Positions 29,786 to 39,066 are shown, counted from the first letter of the stretch. The stretch: DNA of 64,000 nt from Xenorhabdus griffiniae (GCF_037265215.1 NZ_CP147737.1:2946001-3010000), one strand, 5' to 3'. The notes: generated by a model not told the origin, from the letters alone. Program-made: numbers and translations.

Positions 29786-31543
29786 ATGGCTTTTACTTTA
29801 CGTCCTTATCAACAAGAAGCGGTAGACGCAACCATTCGCTATTTTCGCCAGCACAGAGATCCCGCCGTTATTGTTTTACCAACAGGGGCAGGTAAAAGCC
29901 TTGTCATCGCGGAATTGGCAAAGCTGGCTCATGGTCGTGTTTTGGTACTGGCACATGTCAAAGAACTTGTTGCGCAGAATCACAGCAAATATTGTGCTTA
30001 TGGATTGGATGCAGATATCTTTTCCGCAGGGCTAAATCAAAAACAAAGTACAGGAAAAGTGGTTTTTGGCAGTATTCAGTCTATTGCCCGCAACCTGGAT
30101 TGCTTTGACCACCATTTTTCACTGCTAATCATCGATGAATGCCACCGCATCAGTGATGACGAAAACAGCCAATACCAACAAATTATCCAACAACTTCGAA
30201 AAAACAATCCCCAAATCCGCATCTTGGGTTTAACCGCAACACCTTATCGTCTTAGTGCTGGCTGGATATATCAATATCATTATCATGGCATGATCCGTGG
30301 TGATGAACGTAGTTTCTTTCGCGATTGTATTTATGATCTTCCATTGCGTTATATGATTAAGCATCATTTTCTGGTTTCTCCAGAAAGATTGGACATGCCT
30401 GTAATGCAATATGATTTCAGTCAGGTACGAACCAGTCAGCAAGGGATATTCAATGAAGCAGAATTAAATCGGGAGCTTAAACGCCAAAAGCGTATCACTC
30501 CTCATATCATTAGACAGATCATTGAATATGCACAAAATCGAAAAGGTGTGATGATTTTCGCCGCGACAGTCGAACATGCCAAAGAAATCTTCCAATTGCT
30601 GCCTACAGGACAAGCCGCATTTGTCAGCGCAGATACCCTACCATCTGAACGGGATCACTTAATTACGGCATTCAAAGAACAGCAACTCCGCTATATGGTC
30701 AATGTTGCCGTACTCACAACAGGATTCGATGCTCCCCATGTTGATTTAATCGCCATATTGCGCCCAACAGAATCGATCAGCCTTTATCAGCAGATCGTCG
30801 GGCGCGGCTTACGTTTATTTCCTGACAAAAAAGATTGCTTGATTTTAGATTATGCAGGCAATCCCCACGACCTTTACACACCTGAAATCGGTAACAGTAA
30901 ACCCAACTCACAAAGCCAGCCCGTCCAGGTATTTTGCCCTATCTGTCAATTTGCGAATACTTTCTGGGGGATATGCACGACAGATGGAGAGATCGTTGAG
31001 CATTTTGGGCGACGCTGCCAAGGTTGGGAAGAAGACGAAAATGGGAAACGTCAACAATGTGATTTTCGTTTCCGTTTTAAATCATGCCCCCATTGTGGTG
31101 CAGAAAACGATATCGCGGCCCGACGCTGTCATCGTTGTGAAGAAGTGCTCGTCGATCCCGATGATATGCTGAAAGCCGCTCTAAAACTAAAAGATGCCCT
31201 GGTGCTGCGTTGTGGTGGTATGCAATTAACACCAGGTCACGACAATAAAGGAGAATGGCTAAAAATCACCTATTACGATGAAGATGGTGCGGACGTATCT
31301 GAATTGTTCCGTTTATCGACCTCGGCCCAAAAGAAAGTGTTTGAACTGCAATTCCTTCGCCAACATCAACGTGCACCAGGAACCGTTTTTCACTGGAGAG
31401 CCGCGGCAGACGTTGCTAATCAATTTTCTTTATTGCGTCATCCTGATTTTGTTGTCGCGCGTAAAAAAGGGCAATTTTGGCAAATTAGAGAAAAGATTTT
31501 TGACTATCAAGGGCGATTTAGACGGGCTGATGACTTGTACTAA
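29786..31543 (+). CDS. radD: DEAD/DEAH helicase-like protein RadD (YejH)
   Basis: Superfamily 2 ATPase in double-strand break repair that stimulates RecA strand exchange in E. coli. 585 aa from ATG 29786 (E. coli 586). It opens with [14 protein letters not shown] (Q-motif region). Walker A is [14 protein letters not shown], box II IIDECHR, motif [12 protein letters not shown] and motif [13 protein letters not shown]. The C-terminal part carries two cysteine clusters (CPICQ... and CPHCGAE...CHRCEE) of a zinc finger. An upstream in-frame start at 29699 lacks conservation. Divergent from rsuA. Confidence 0.95.
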   Translation: MAFTLRPYQQEAVDATIRYFRQHRDPAVIVLPTGAGKSLVIAELAKLAHGRVLVLAHVKELVAQNHSKYCAYGLDADIFSAGLNQKQSTGKVVFGSIQSIARNLDCFDHHFSLLIIDECHRISDDENSQYQQIIQQLRKNNPQIRILGLTATPYRLSAGWIYQYHYHGMIRGDERSFFRDCIYDLPLRYMIKHHFLVSPERLDMPVMQYDFSQVRTSQQGIFNEAELNRELKRQKRITPHIIRQIIEYAQNRKGVMIFAATVEHAKEIFQLLPTGQAAFVSADTLPSERDHLITAFKEQQLRYMVNVAVLTTGFDAPHVDLIAILRPTESISLYQQIVGRGLRLFPDKKDCLILDYAGNPHDLYTPEIGNSKPNSQSQPVQVFCPICQFANTFWGICTTDGEIVEHFGRRCQGWEEDENGKRQQCDFRFRFKSCPHCGAENDIAARRCHRCEEVLVDPDDMLKAALKLKDALVLRCGGMQLTPGHDNKGEWLKITYYDEDGADVSELFRLSTSAQKKVFELQFLRQHQRAPGTVFHWRAAADVANQFSLLRHPDFVVARKKGQFWQIREKIFDYQGRFRRADDLY

Positions 31544-31591
31544 ATATGTCAGATAGACCATCCACTAACCAACTGGAAAGCATATTTATAT

Positions 31592-31620
31592 TTGCTGTCA
31601 TATCGGTTTTTCGCTAGAAT
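31592..31620 (+). promoter_or_regulatory. Sigma70 promoter of rplY
   Basis: TTGCTG, 17-bp spacer, TAGAAT. It predicts a transcript start near 31627 and a leader of about 95 nt. Confidence 0.7.
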
Positions 31621-31664
31621 GCCGCCCGCTTAGCGTAATAATACATGTTAAGCCAAGTATCGAA

Positions 31665-31712
31665 CCTGCTGCTGGGTCGCCTGTAGCAGGATTTATTTTC
31701 TTCTTTTACAGA
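31665..31712 (+). promoter_or_regulatory. Structured rplY leader (hairpin followed by U-rich run)
   Basis: CCTGCT pairs with AGCAGG around GCTGGGTCGCCTGT, then a T-rich stretch, about 25 nt before the rplY start. It resembles an attenuator or an L25-binding leader; ribosomal protein leaders of this kind are known in gammaproteobacteria, but the match is not proven here. Confidence 0.4.
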
Positions 31713-31721
31713 GAAAAAATA

Positions 31722-32003
31722 ATGTTAACTATTAATGCAGAAGTACGTAAAGAGCAGGGCAAAGGTGCGAGCCGCCGCCTGCGTAGAGCTAACAAGTTTC
31801 CAGCAATCATCTATGGTGGTAACCAAGAGCCAGTTTCTATCGAACTGGATCACGATGCAGTTATCAACCACGAAAGCAAACCAGAATTTTACGAAGTTTT
31901 GACTCTGGTTGTTGATGGTAAAGAAACTAAAGTTAAAGTGCAGGCAGTACAGCGTCATCCGTTTAAACCTAAACTGACGCATATCGATTTCCTGCGTGCT
32001 TAA
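31722..32003 (+). CDS. rplY: 50S ribosomal protein L25
   Basis: 5S rRNA-binding protein of the central protuberance, short (non-CTC) form, 93 aa. [39 protein letters not shown] and [20 protein letters not shown] cover the protein almost end to end. It has its own strong promoter, a structured leader and a terminator, so it is monocistronic. Confidence 0.98.
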   Translation: MLTINAEVRKEQGKGASRRLRRANKFPAIIYGGNQEPVSIELDHDAVINHESKPEFYEVLTLVVDGKETKVKVQAVQRHPFKPKLTHIDFLRA

Positions 32004-32040
32004 TTAGCCACAGTCGAGCTTTTATCGGGACGCCGAGTAA

Positions 32041-32072
32041 ATAACGCCGCAATTGCGGCGTTATTTATTTTT
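32041..32072. terminator. Terminator between rplY and yejK
   Basis: ATAACGCCGCAATTGCGGCGTTAT is a perfect palindrome followed by T-rich sequence; it serves the two convergent genes. Confidence 0.9.
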
Positions 32073-32084
32073 ACAGCGGCTAAT

Positions 32085-33089
32085 CTAGCGATTACCACCA
32101 TGGCGTTGCAGTTGATCGCGCAGATTCGGTGGTGTTCCCTTAATCGTCAATGTATCTGTGACTGGGTCCCAAAAAATGCGTTCTCCCATCAACATAGCAT
32201 CAAAGTTAATGGTTAATCCTCCACCACTGCCTGCAAATTTTGTTAGTTGGCGTAACGTTCCGCGATCAGCAGGAAAGCTTTCTTCCAATTCATAGCCCTT
32301 TTCCTGCGAAAATTGCTGAAAGTTTTGCTCACCCAACGCGGGTAACTCTTGGGAGAGTTCTTGTAACTTAATCTCCTCGCCCGCCTGTAACTGTTCATTA
32401 CAGTAACCATAAACTTGCTGACGATAAGCCTGGCGTTCATTTTTATCTAACTGTGCCGACTCACAATAATCATCTAAAGCCTGCAACAAACCTTTATTTT
32501 GAACTTTGGCATTCATACCTTCACTGGCGGCGAGAAAATCCATAAAAAAGTCTGAAACCTTGCGCCCTACCCGTCCTTTTAAAAAAGTCAGATAGCGGCT
32601 GGATTCAGGATTGGTTTCCCATTCAGTTAGATCGATTCTTGCAATGATATCAGCATGGGGAATATCAAGATATTGTGTTGTATTTACATCAAGTTCATCA
32701 TTGACGGATGTGCTATTACAGCTGTTAAGAACAGCAATCAGTAAATATTCCACGGCAAGATAACGATATTGGCAAAACAACACCGTTCCCCCTTCGGCAA
32801 ACGGATACTTCGCCAGCTCATCTTTTAAGCGAACAGTTGCAGCCCGACTAAAACCGAGAAAATCGTCATCTCCTTTACGTAGATGACGGAGTGATCCCGC
32901 CAGCTCACTTTCTTCATTGAACAAACCGTAAGCTTTACTTTTCGCGCTGTATACACGATGCAACTCTGCCATCATCTCTTCAACCACTTGGTTGGTATCC
33001 AGCAAAGCATCACGCAAAATCACTTCCAACGTCTGTTCATCACGTTTAATCAACCGATGTAACGCGATCTGGGTAATTTCCAGACTCAT
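32085..33089 (-). CDS. yejK: Nucleoid-associated protein NdpA (YejK)
   Basis: 334 aa (E. coli 335), NA37 family. It binds nucleoids, and E. coli YejK contacts topoisomerase IV. The opening [20 protein letters not shown] and the later [40 protein letters not shown] and [20 protein letters not shown] are conserved. Divergent from yejL, convergent with rplY. Confidence 0.95.
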   Translation of the reverse strand: MSLEITQIALHRLIKRDEQTLEVILRDALLDTNQVVEEMMAELHRVYSAKSKAYGLFNEESELAGSLRHLRKGDDDFLGFSRAATVRLKDELAKYPFAEGGTVLFCQYRYLAVEYLLIAVLNSCNSTSVNDELDVNTTQYLDIPHADIIARIDLTEWETNPESSRYLTFLKGRVGRKVSDFFMDFLAASEGMNAKVQNKGLLQALDDYCESAQLDKNERQAYRQQVYGYCNEQLQAGEEIKLQELSQELPALGEQNFQQFSQEKGYELEESFPADRGTLRQLTKFAGSGGGLTINFDAMLMGERIFWDPVTDTLTIKGTPPNLRDQLQRHGGNR

Positions 33090-33365
33090 TATTTATACTC
33101 CTTTGCAACGTTGACCATATAGGGCCGAGCGGTTAGCGGCGTATTCAAACATCGTTATCTTTCTGCTGCAACCAAAAACCCAATTGGCAAAAATATTCGC
33201 CATTTAATTGCCAACATCCTGCATATCAAAGATTAAAATGATGCAGCAATATTCAATATTGGCAACAACTCCGGCAACAGAGAGTTAATTTGTCATAAAA
33301 AAAGCAGAAAATCCCCTCTCTATACGGTAAGATATGGGGCTTTGTACATTCAGGATTTTTGATTT

Positions 33366-33593
33366 ATGCCACAGTCATCTCGCTATAGCGATGAAAAAGT
33401 TGAACATTTATTAACTGAATTAGTAAATGTTTTCGAGAAAGACCATACTCCAACTGACCTAACCTTGATGGTTTTGGGTAATATGGTAACAAATTTGATC
33501 AATACGAGTATTGCTCCTGCCCAACGCAGACATATCGCAGACTCGTTTGCACACGCGTTGCAATCTTCAATCAACGAAGATAAAGCGCATTAA
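33366..33593 (+). CDS. yejL: YejL family protein (UPF0352)
   Basis: 75 aa, identical in length to E. coli Yej[40 protein letters not shown] and the C-terminal [12 protein letters not shown] are diagnostic. Small helical protein of unknown function, 31 bp upstream of yejM and likely co-transcribed with it. Confidence 0.95.
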   Translation: MPQSSRYSDEKVEHLLTELVNVFEKDHTPTDLTLMVLGNMVTNLINTSIAPAQRRHIADSFAHALQSSINEDKAH

Positions 33594-33624
33594 TCTTTAT
33601 TTAACACGTTGACGTAAAGAAAAT

Positions 33625-35364
33625 ATGGTGACTAGCTGTCAGCATTACCGCGAAAAAGTTTCTCAGATGATCAGTTGGGGGCACTGGTTCGCACTGTTCA
33701 ACATTATGTTCAGTCTTGTGCTGGGCAGTCGCTATCTATTTGCATCTGATTGGCCGGGTTCACTGTTTGGTCGCATCTACGCGCTGGTCAGTTGGCTTGG
33801 CCATTTCAGTTTCATTGTCTTTGCCATCTATTTACTTATTCTATTTCCGCTGACATTTATCGTTATGTCTCAGCGGCTAATGAGGTTTCTTTCGGCCACG
33901 TTGGCAACAGCAAGTTTAACACTACTGATATTTGATTCCTCCATCTATGTTCGCTTTCATCTGCATTTAACTCCACTGGTTTGGGATTTAGTCACCAACC
34001 CAGAACAAGGTGAATTAGCAAGAGAATGGCAACTGATGTTTATCTGTATTCCTTTGATTTTTCTAATACAGATGCTTTTTGGCACATGGAGTTGGCAAAA
34101 GTTACGTAGCCTGAACCGTCAACGATTTGGTAAGCCACTGGCTGCAGTATTCATTACTGCTTTTGTCGCTTCACACCTCATGTACATCTGGGCAGATGCT
34201 AATTTCTACCGCCCAATTACCATGCAACGCTCAAACTTACCCATTTCTTATCCAATGACCGCCCGCAAGTTCCTTGAAAGACATGGCCTATTGGATCAGC
34301 AAGAATTTCAACGCCGCGTTAATCAACAAGGCAATCCCACCGCCTTGAGTGTCAATTATCCGCTGAATAATTTATCTTATCAGGACACTGGGCGCGGTTA
34401 TAACTTACTTCTGCTTGTCGTGGATGGGCTGGATCATCAAGACATTACCCATGATATGCCAACTCTGGAACATTTCGCGCAGAACAATATCCAGTTCACT
34501 CAGCATTTCAGTACAGGTATGCAAGATGACACGGCATTATTTGGTTTATTCTATGGCATATCATCAGGCTATCTGGACGGCATTCTTAACGCCAGAAAAT
34601 CCTCAGCACTTATTGATGCCTTGACACATCAAGGGTATCAATTTGGCCTCTTTTCTTCGGATGGATTTCAGACACCCCTTTATCGCCAGGCCATACTGAC
34701 CGACTATTCATTGCCAGAAGCTAAAAGACAAAATGATGACGTGACAGTGAGGCAATGGAGCCAATGGTTAGATCTGCGCAATGATTCCACACCTTGGTTC
34801 TCATTTCTGGATATTAACGGCTTTGTACCTTCGTCCGGAAAATTTGATAAGAAAGCGCTGGATACTGAAATCAGCCATGTTTTAGAAGTCCTGAAAACTA
34901 AAGGCGCCTTAGATAAAACAATCATTGTGATTACAGCTAAACAGAGTAAAGACACAGCAGGTAACAGTGCAAAATGGTTTACGGGTGATAAATTCAATCG
35001 TGAACAGCTCCATGTCCCCCTGATAATTCAGTGGCCAGGCACTCCAGCACAGACTATCGATAAGTTGACTAGCCATCAAGATATCATGACAACCTTAATG
35101 CGCCGTTTATTGCACGTTACTAATTCTCCTGAAGATTATTCCCAAGGTGAAGATCTTTTTAATGCCCAAAGAGAAAATCCATGGCTTATTACAGGCGATA
35201 ACGGTTCATTAATTGTTACAATGGCCCAAAATACTGTCTATCTCTCCAAAGATGGAGAGTATCATCTGTATGATTTAGATGGTAATGAAATTCAGGATGC
35301 CAAACCAAACCTCGCCCAGTTATTACAAATATTAACGGAAGTGAAACGATTTTTAGCAAACTAA
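33625..35364 (+). CDS. yejM: LPS biosynthesis-modulating membrane protein YejM (LapC/PbgA)
   Basis: Essential-type inner-membrane protein that senses periplasmic LPS and restrains LapB-FtsH degradation of LpxC. 579 aa (E. coli 586). The N-terminal part has five membrane segments within about residues 15-190, then a linker with the interfacial basic region and a periplasmic hydrolase-like (sulfatase-fold) domain from about 245. LLLLVVDGLDHQDIT marks the start of the domain, where an intact sulfatase would have metal ligands. LNARKSSALIDALTHQGYQF and SFLDINGF follow. Followed by tRNA-Pro as in E. coli. Confidence 0.95.
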   Translation: MVTSCQHYREKVSQMISWGHWFALFNIMFSLVLGSRYLFASDWPGSLFGRIYALVSWLGHFSFIVFAIYLLILFPLTFIVMSQRLMRFLSATLATASLTLLIFDSSIYVRFHLHLTPLVWDLVTNPEQGELAREWQLMFICIPLIFLIQMLFGTWSWQKLRSLNRQRFGKPLAAVFITAFVASHLMYIWADANFYRPITMQRSNLPISYPMTARKFLERHGLLDQQEFQRRVNQQGNPTALSVNYPLNNLSYQDTGRGYNLLLLVVDGLDHQDITHDMPTLEHFAQNNIQFTQHFSTGMQDDTALFGLFYGISSGYLDGILNARKSSALIDALTHQGYQFGLFSSDGFQTPLYRQAILTDYSLPEAKRQNDDVTVRQWSQWLDLRNDSTPWFSFLDINGFVPSSGKFDKKALDTEISHVLEVLKTKGALDKTIIVITAKQSKDTAGNSAKWFTGDKFNREQLHVPLIIQWPGTPAQTIDKLTSHQDIMTTLMRRLLHVTNSPEDYSQGEDLFNAQRENPWLITGDNGSLIVTMAQNTVYLSKDGEYHLYDLDGNEIQDAKPNLAQLLQILTEVKRFLAN

Positions 35365-35399
35365 TCGTTTAAAAATCAATCGCTCACTAAATTAGGGGC

Positions 35400-35427
35400 T
35401 TGCTTTGCAAATAAAAAACGGTAATAT
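35400..35427 (+). promoter_or_regulatory. Promoter of tRNA-Pro
   Basis: TTGCTT, 16-bp spacer, TAATAT, ending 12 bp before the mature tRNA 5' end. Confidence 0.6.
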
Positions 35428-35439
35428 AAGGGAAGTCAT

Positions 35440-35516
35440 CGGCATGTAGCGCAGCTTGGTAGCGCACCGTCATGGGGTGTCGGGGGTCGTAGGTTCAAAT
35501 CCTATCATGCCGACCA
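35440..35516 (+). tRNA. proL: tRNA-Pro (anticodon GGG)
   Basis: 77 nt including CCA. Acceptor arms CGGCATG and CATGCCG pair, the anticodon loop is ATGGGGT within CCGTC/GTCGG-type arms, and the T loop is GGTTCAAAT. It is nearly identical to E. coli proL and lies after yejM as in E. coli. The segment after it is accessory, as is common for tRNA genes. Confidence 0.97.
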
Positions 35517-35530
35517 AATTTCCCTAGAAA

Positions 35531-35558
35531 AACCAACCTGTTAGGGTTGGTTTTTTTA
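35531..35558 (+). terminator. Terminator of tRNA-Pro
   Basis: AACCAACC-TGTTAG-GGTTGGTT followed by T residues. Confidence 0.9.
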
Positions 35559-35652
35559 TGTCTGGAATTTGCTCTTGGTAAAATTCTGGTACAATGGCCG
35601 ATGGAAATTTCACATTAAAATTTATTAAAATAATTGCTTGTTTACTCTTTTC

Positions 35653-35757
35653 TATACGAATAAAACTTCAAGTTGTAATTTACAACGTTATATGAAACGT
35701 GATTTCTCTCCGCTTCGCGGGGAAAAATCACACGCATCTTGATGTTAGATTGGTATA
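35653..35757. repeat. Palindromic TA-repeat copy 6
   Basis: Full-length copy, TATACGAATAAAACTTCAAG to GATGTTAGATTGGTATA, centre CTCCGCTTCGCGGGG with small decay. First repeat of the accessory segment. Confidence 0.9.
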
Positions 35758-35849
35758 TACATTTTCAGAACCCAAAGACACTGCATTTGATCAAAAAAAG
35801 ATGTTGTCATGTGAGCTTGTAAACGTTGATATATTTTTTTGAATTGATT

Positions 35850-36311
35850 TCACGACCGATAACTCTCCATCCAATGTACGGCATAATCCAATATCTCTTT
35901 AGCAGGCACTAATAGTGTATTAGCCGCTCCAATAGTGCCTTTAATAATAACCTCTGAATGTTCATGACAAAAATGTTCAACGATATCTTTAAAATAATCT
36001 TGATTAAATCGTTCACAAACAGGATCTACAGTATCAAATTCCTCTAACATCACCCATTCTACTTGGTTATCTTGCAATAGTGGGATCTCCATTTTCCTAA
36101 TACGCTTGTTGGGAATATTTGCTAAATGTTCAGCATGATGCAAAAGACTCATGGTTTCATATGGAGCGCCAATCATAAGAATTTTTCCCTGACACTCTAC
36201 CAATTTTGCAAATGGTGAATCATTGCCATAGCCATAATCTAATGAATGCTTCTCTACGAAATACTCAGCATTATTCCCAATAGCGACGACAGAAGCACCA
36301 GGGTTTTGGCT
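35850..36311 (-). pseudogene. Remnant of an aminoglycoside N(3)-acetyltransferase (AAC(3) family)
   Basis: Only the C-terminal part of an antibiotic-acetyltransferase-fold enzyme is present. The frame opens after TAA 36312-36314 with SQNPGASVVAIGNNAEYF, continues HSLDYGYGNDSPFAKLVE, GKILMIGAPYETMSLLHHAE and ANIPNKRIRKMEIPL, and ends at 35850: about 153 residues against about 260-285 for the family. The ATG at 36203 would give 117 aa but cuts the domain further. The N-terminal half, with the CoA-binding region, is missing. Probably non-functional; AAC(3)/YokD-like genes are often horizontally acquired. Confidence 0.8.
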
Positions 36312-36740
36312 TTAATCATATATGTAATCCTATGTTGATTTTATTACCTTCACTCTTTGTTTAGGTTTGGTTTATTGCATATTCTTCCATTTGGGACTAC
36401 CTTATATGGGTGTACTCAAATCCTACTTGTTTAGTACACCCTCATTTGCTTCTTATTTCGCTCTTCCCCTCCCTAGATTCAGGGAGGGATTTTTATTGTT
36501 GAAAATTTTATAAAAAAATATTTTCCTACTATCTGTAATCGCCTCAGAGTCAACGGTAATTATATCTTTCTGGCATACCTCTATCATAAATTAAGTATTT
36601 ATAATTAACTAATTTTGTTATAAATATTCCTGTGCATTTCCTCTATAAGAAATTTAAATTTCATTAATGATTAACATAATAATAAGAAAGTAAATTCACT
36701 TATTTTACAGTTAAGTAAGGAAAAAAATAGGAAATTCATT
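36312..36740. other. Non-coding region with two long hairpins
   Basis: About 430 bp without a gene. GGGTGTACT (36408-36416) pairs with AGTACACCC (36433-36441), and CCCTCCCT (36467-36474) with AGGGAGGG (36481-36488), the latter followed by ATTTTTATT. The second looks like a terminator or like the end hairpin of an IS200/IS605-type element; no transposase is present. Confidence 0.45.
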
Positions 36741-37334
36741 ATGAATATTAAAAAGTCTCTACTTTTAGTGGGATTGACAGCCTTTGGTGCTATCCCATTC
36801 TCTAGTATTGCCGATCCAGATCACAATCATGGATATATCGACACACCACCAAGCAGGGCACTTTTATGCAAAAAAAATATCAATAAAAACTGCGGGCCTG
36901 TCACGTATGAACCACAATCGGTTGAAGGCCCCAAAGGATTCCCACAAGGCGGGCCACCGGACGGACAAATCGCTAGTGGTGGTGTCGGTCAGTTCAAACA
37001 ACTCAATGAACAAAGTACAGACCGCTGGCATCACGTCACTATCAATAAAGGAACTAACCAATTTAAATGGACAATAACAGCCCGGCATAGCACCACTTCA
37101 TGGCAATTCTATATTACCAAGCCTGACTGGGATCCAAACAAACCTCTAACGCGTGCTCAATTTGATCTAAAACCCTTCTGTGAGCGCTCTGATGATGGAA
37201 AAAGGCCTGGCCAAATTGTCTCATTGAATTGTGATATTCCTGATCGCTCAGGCTATCATGTTATTCTCGGCGTGTGGACAATTGCTGATACTACCAATGC
37301 TTTCTATCAAGTTATTGATGTTGATATTAAATAA
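36741..37334 (+). CDS. AA10 lytic polysaccharide monooxygenase (chitin-binding protein)
   Basis: Secreted copper enzyme of the CBP21 type that oxidatively cuts chitin; 197 aa, a single AA10 domain without an extra carbohydrate module. The N-terminal signal peptide is hydrophobic to about residue 24. HGYIDTPPSRALLCKK starts at His30, VTYEPQSVEGPKGFPQGGPP and ITARHSTTSWQFYITKP (second copper His116) follow, then FDLKPFCE and AFYQVIDV near the end. The copper histidine must be the first residue of the mature protein, but the best signal-peptidase site is after Ala24, leaving DPDHN before His30. Ribosome site AAGGAA lies upstream. In a nematode symbiont this could act on insect chitin. Confidence 0.92.
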   Translation: MNIKKSLLLVGLTAFGAIPFSSIADPDHNHGYIDTPPSRALLCKKNINKNCGPVTYEPQSVEGPKGFPQGGPPDGQIASGGVGQFKQLNEQSTDRWHHVTINKGTNQFKWTITARHSTTSWQFYITKPDWDPNKPLTRAQFDLKPFCERSDDGKRPGQIVSLNCDIPDRSGYHVILGVWTIADTTNAFYQVIDVDIK

Positions 37335-37371
37335 TATTTTTAATTAAACTGACATTTTATTTATACTAATT

Positions 37372-37466
37372 TTCTTTCAAGATGCGTCTTATATCTCCCT
37401 GCTACGTGGGGGGATATAAAGAATCACATTGATTTGCAAGCTGCAATTTGAAGTTGGATTGGTATA
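37372..37466. repeat. Palindromic TA-repeat copy 7 (diverged)
   Basis: Ends TATACTAATTTTCTTTCAAG and GAAGTTGGATTGGTATA; both resemble the CCAAT-type end, and the centre CCCTGCTACGTGGGGG is decayed. It lies just after the LPMO gene. Confidence 0.75.
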
Positions 37467-37484
37467 AGATATTATATGAGCACA

Positions 37485-37516
37485 AAAAGTGCTGGAAAGT
37501 AACCAGCACTTTTTTC
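37485..37516 (+). terminator. Terminator downstream of the LPMO gene
   Basis: AAAAGTGCTGG pairs with CCAGCACTTTT, followed by T residues. Confidence 0.85.
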
Positions 37517-37581
37517 TAAAAAATGGAGATACTTTTCAGGTAAGCTATATTTACCTAACACAGCCCTACTCATAGGAAAAT

Positions 37582-37977
37582 ATGAAAAAATCAACTATTC
37601 TTAGAATTGCCAGGCCAACAGATAATCTTACTAAAATTGCAGAAATGTATCGTCGTGGCTTAGATTTTATCACACTAGGAGAATTTAAAGATCACGATGG
37701 TTTTGATGGTATCATGTTAGGACATCCCAACCACTCCTGGCATCTTGAATTCACTCATCACCACAATACACATGTTGGTAAAGCCCCAACTAAAGATAAT
37801 TTATTAGTATTTTATATAGAAGATGAACTTGAATGGCAAGAGCATGTAAAATCAATGCAAAATGCCGGGTTTATTCTCGTTCCTTCTTATAATCCTTATT
37901 GGGATAAGAACGGAAAAACGTTCGAAGATATCGATGGTTATCGTGTTGTATTACAACATGGTACTTCAGAGATTTAG
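37582..37977 (+). CDS. VOC (glyoxalase-fold) family protein
   Basis: 131 aa. Two beta-alpha-beta-beta-beta units of the vicinal oxygen chelate fold are visible: RIARPTDNLTKIAEMYRRGL then FDGIMLGHPNHSWHLEFTHH, and LLVFYIEDELEWQEHVKSM then FEDIDGYRVVLQH. It resembles the YycE-type subgroup. Substrate unknown; the family includes glyoxalases, dioxygenases and fosfomycin- or bleomycin-resistance proteins. Single gene in the accessory segment. Confidence 0.85.
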   Translation: MKKSTILRIARPTDNLTKIAEMYRRGLDFITLGEFKDHDGFDGIMLGHPNHSWHLEFTHHHNTHVGKAPTKDNLLVFYIEDELEWQEHVKSMQNAGFILVPSYNPYWDKNGKTFEDIDGYRVVLQHGTSEI

Positions 37978-38039
37978 TTATTTATTTTACGGTTGATTAT
38001 TTATTCATTAGGCTATTAGTAATAATCTGATTAGACTTC

Positions 38040-38141
38040 GATACGCATTAAACTTCAAGTTGCAATTTACACGATATGAAACCTGATTTCTCCCCGCTTC
38101 GCAGGGAGAAATTACACGCACCTTGAAGTTAGATTGGTATA
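38040..38141. repeat. Palindromic TA-repeat copy 8
   Basis: ATACGCATTAAACTTCAAG to GTTAGATTGGTATA with centre CCCCGCTTCGCAGGG; a small deletion in the left inner part. Confidence 0.9.
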
Positions 38142-38199
38142 TTTTTTATTTCTGATAGCCTAAAAAAATCATCATACCCATCATGTTTATTTGATCATG

Positions 38200-38634
38200 T
38201 TACGACAAAAATGTTTTCTGCTCAGATTCTCTTCGCATACGCAAAGCTGCTACCGCTTTCCCATCGGCATGATCCCATTTCACAAACTCCTTTGCTGCAC
38301 TTTGGTAATCACCTGTATTCAATTTTTTCAATAATGTTGAATGAGCAAAATTACCGATCCCTAAATTGAAAATAAACGAGCATAATGCATCAAATTGTCC
38401 TTGTGTTAGGGGTACTTTCACTAATTGCTGAATGGCGGCATAAACCGGGATAAGATCTTGATGTAAATATTCCTCAGCCTGTTGCATAGTTATCACTTGT
38501 CCAGGCTCTACTCCTTTTGTATGACCGTATCCAATTGTCCACGGCTCTGCGCCAGTGACAGGATCTGGATACGCTTTCAATTTCAATCCTTCGTAATTTT
38601 TAAGTTTATTAATGCCGTCTTCACTGATTTTCAT
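38200..38634 (-). CDS. Phage-type lysozyme (glycoside hydrolase family 24)
   Basis: T4/P22-type endolysin of 144 aa. The catalytic triad Glu15, Asp24 and Thr33 lies in NYEGLKLKAYPDP and WTIGYGHTKG, and the C-terminal helical lobe has FDALCSFIFNLGIGNFAHST and RMRRESEQKTF. There is no signal peptide or signal-anchor helix at the N-terminus, so export would need a holin or another route. No holin, spanin or other phage gene is adjacent: either a domesticated phage gene or a remnant. Confidence 0.9.
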   Translation of the reverse strand: MKISEDGINKLKNYEGLKLKAYPDPVTGAEPWTIGYGHTKGVEPGQVITMQQAEEYLHQDLIPVYAAIQQLVKVPLTQGQFDALCSFIFNLGIGNFAHSTLLKKLNTGDYQSAAKEFVKWDHADGKAVAALRMRRESEQKTFLS

Positions 38635-38854
38635 TCATTTTTCCCGCTACCAGATTGAACACCAACGTTATTTTTGGTCTAAAAAACAATCCAGAGATCA
38701 AGTGTAGATGAAAAAACAATCAGAAAAGCTACAATTATACTGGGTGATAAAGCCTCTACAAAAAATCAAATAAAAAATAATACGTTAAATATCAATAAAT
38801 TATTATTTAATACAAAATTTTTTTAATTTTAAAAAAAATATTTTAATAAATATC
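38635..38854. other. AT-rich non-coding stretch
   Basis: About 220 bp, extremely AT-rich, between the lysozyme gene and the promoter of the small ORF. No gene seen. Confidence 0.4.
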
Positions 38855-38882
38855 TTGACTCTTTTGCTTTTGAGCATAAAAT
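38855..38882 (+). promoter_or_regulatory. Sigma70 promoter of the small transcription unit
   Basis: TTGACT, 16-bp spacer, TAAAAT: close to consensus. It predicts a transcript of about 180 nt ending at the terminator at 39066. Confidence 0.65.
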
Positions 38883-38945
38883 CTTCCTCAGAATTTAGAT
38901 TTTCGTGAAGTAAATCACAATTTATAACCCTCAAAGGAAATCATC

Positions 38946-39020
38946 ATGAAATCTGTAAAATCTTTCCTCTCAAACGTACACTGCGTTGTTATCCGGTTAT
39001 CAGCGACTCGTTTTATGTAA
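38946..39020 (+). CDS. Small ORF (24 aa), function unknown
   Basis: ATG 38946 has AAAGGAAA 5-8 nt upstream. The product, starting MKSVKSFLSNVHCVV and ending RLSATRFM, is basic with a short hydrophobic middle. It lies inside a complete small transcription unit: near-consensus promoter, leader of about 60 nt, ORF, terminator. It could be a small protein, a leader peptide whose downstream gene was lost, or a sRNA in which the ORF is incidental. No homologue recognised. Confidence 0.4.
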   Translation: MKSVKSFLSNVHCVVIRLSATRFM

Positions 39021-39041
39021 GAGCTGCTACAATATAAAAAC

Positions 39042-39066
39042 AAGCCAGCCGAAAACTGGCTTTTTT
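39042..39066 (+). terminator. Terminator of the small transcription unit
   Basis: AGCCAG-CCGAAAA-CTGGCT followed by six T. Confidence 0.85.
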
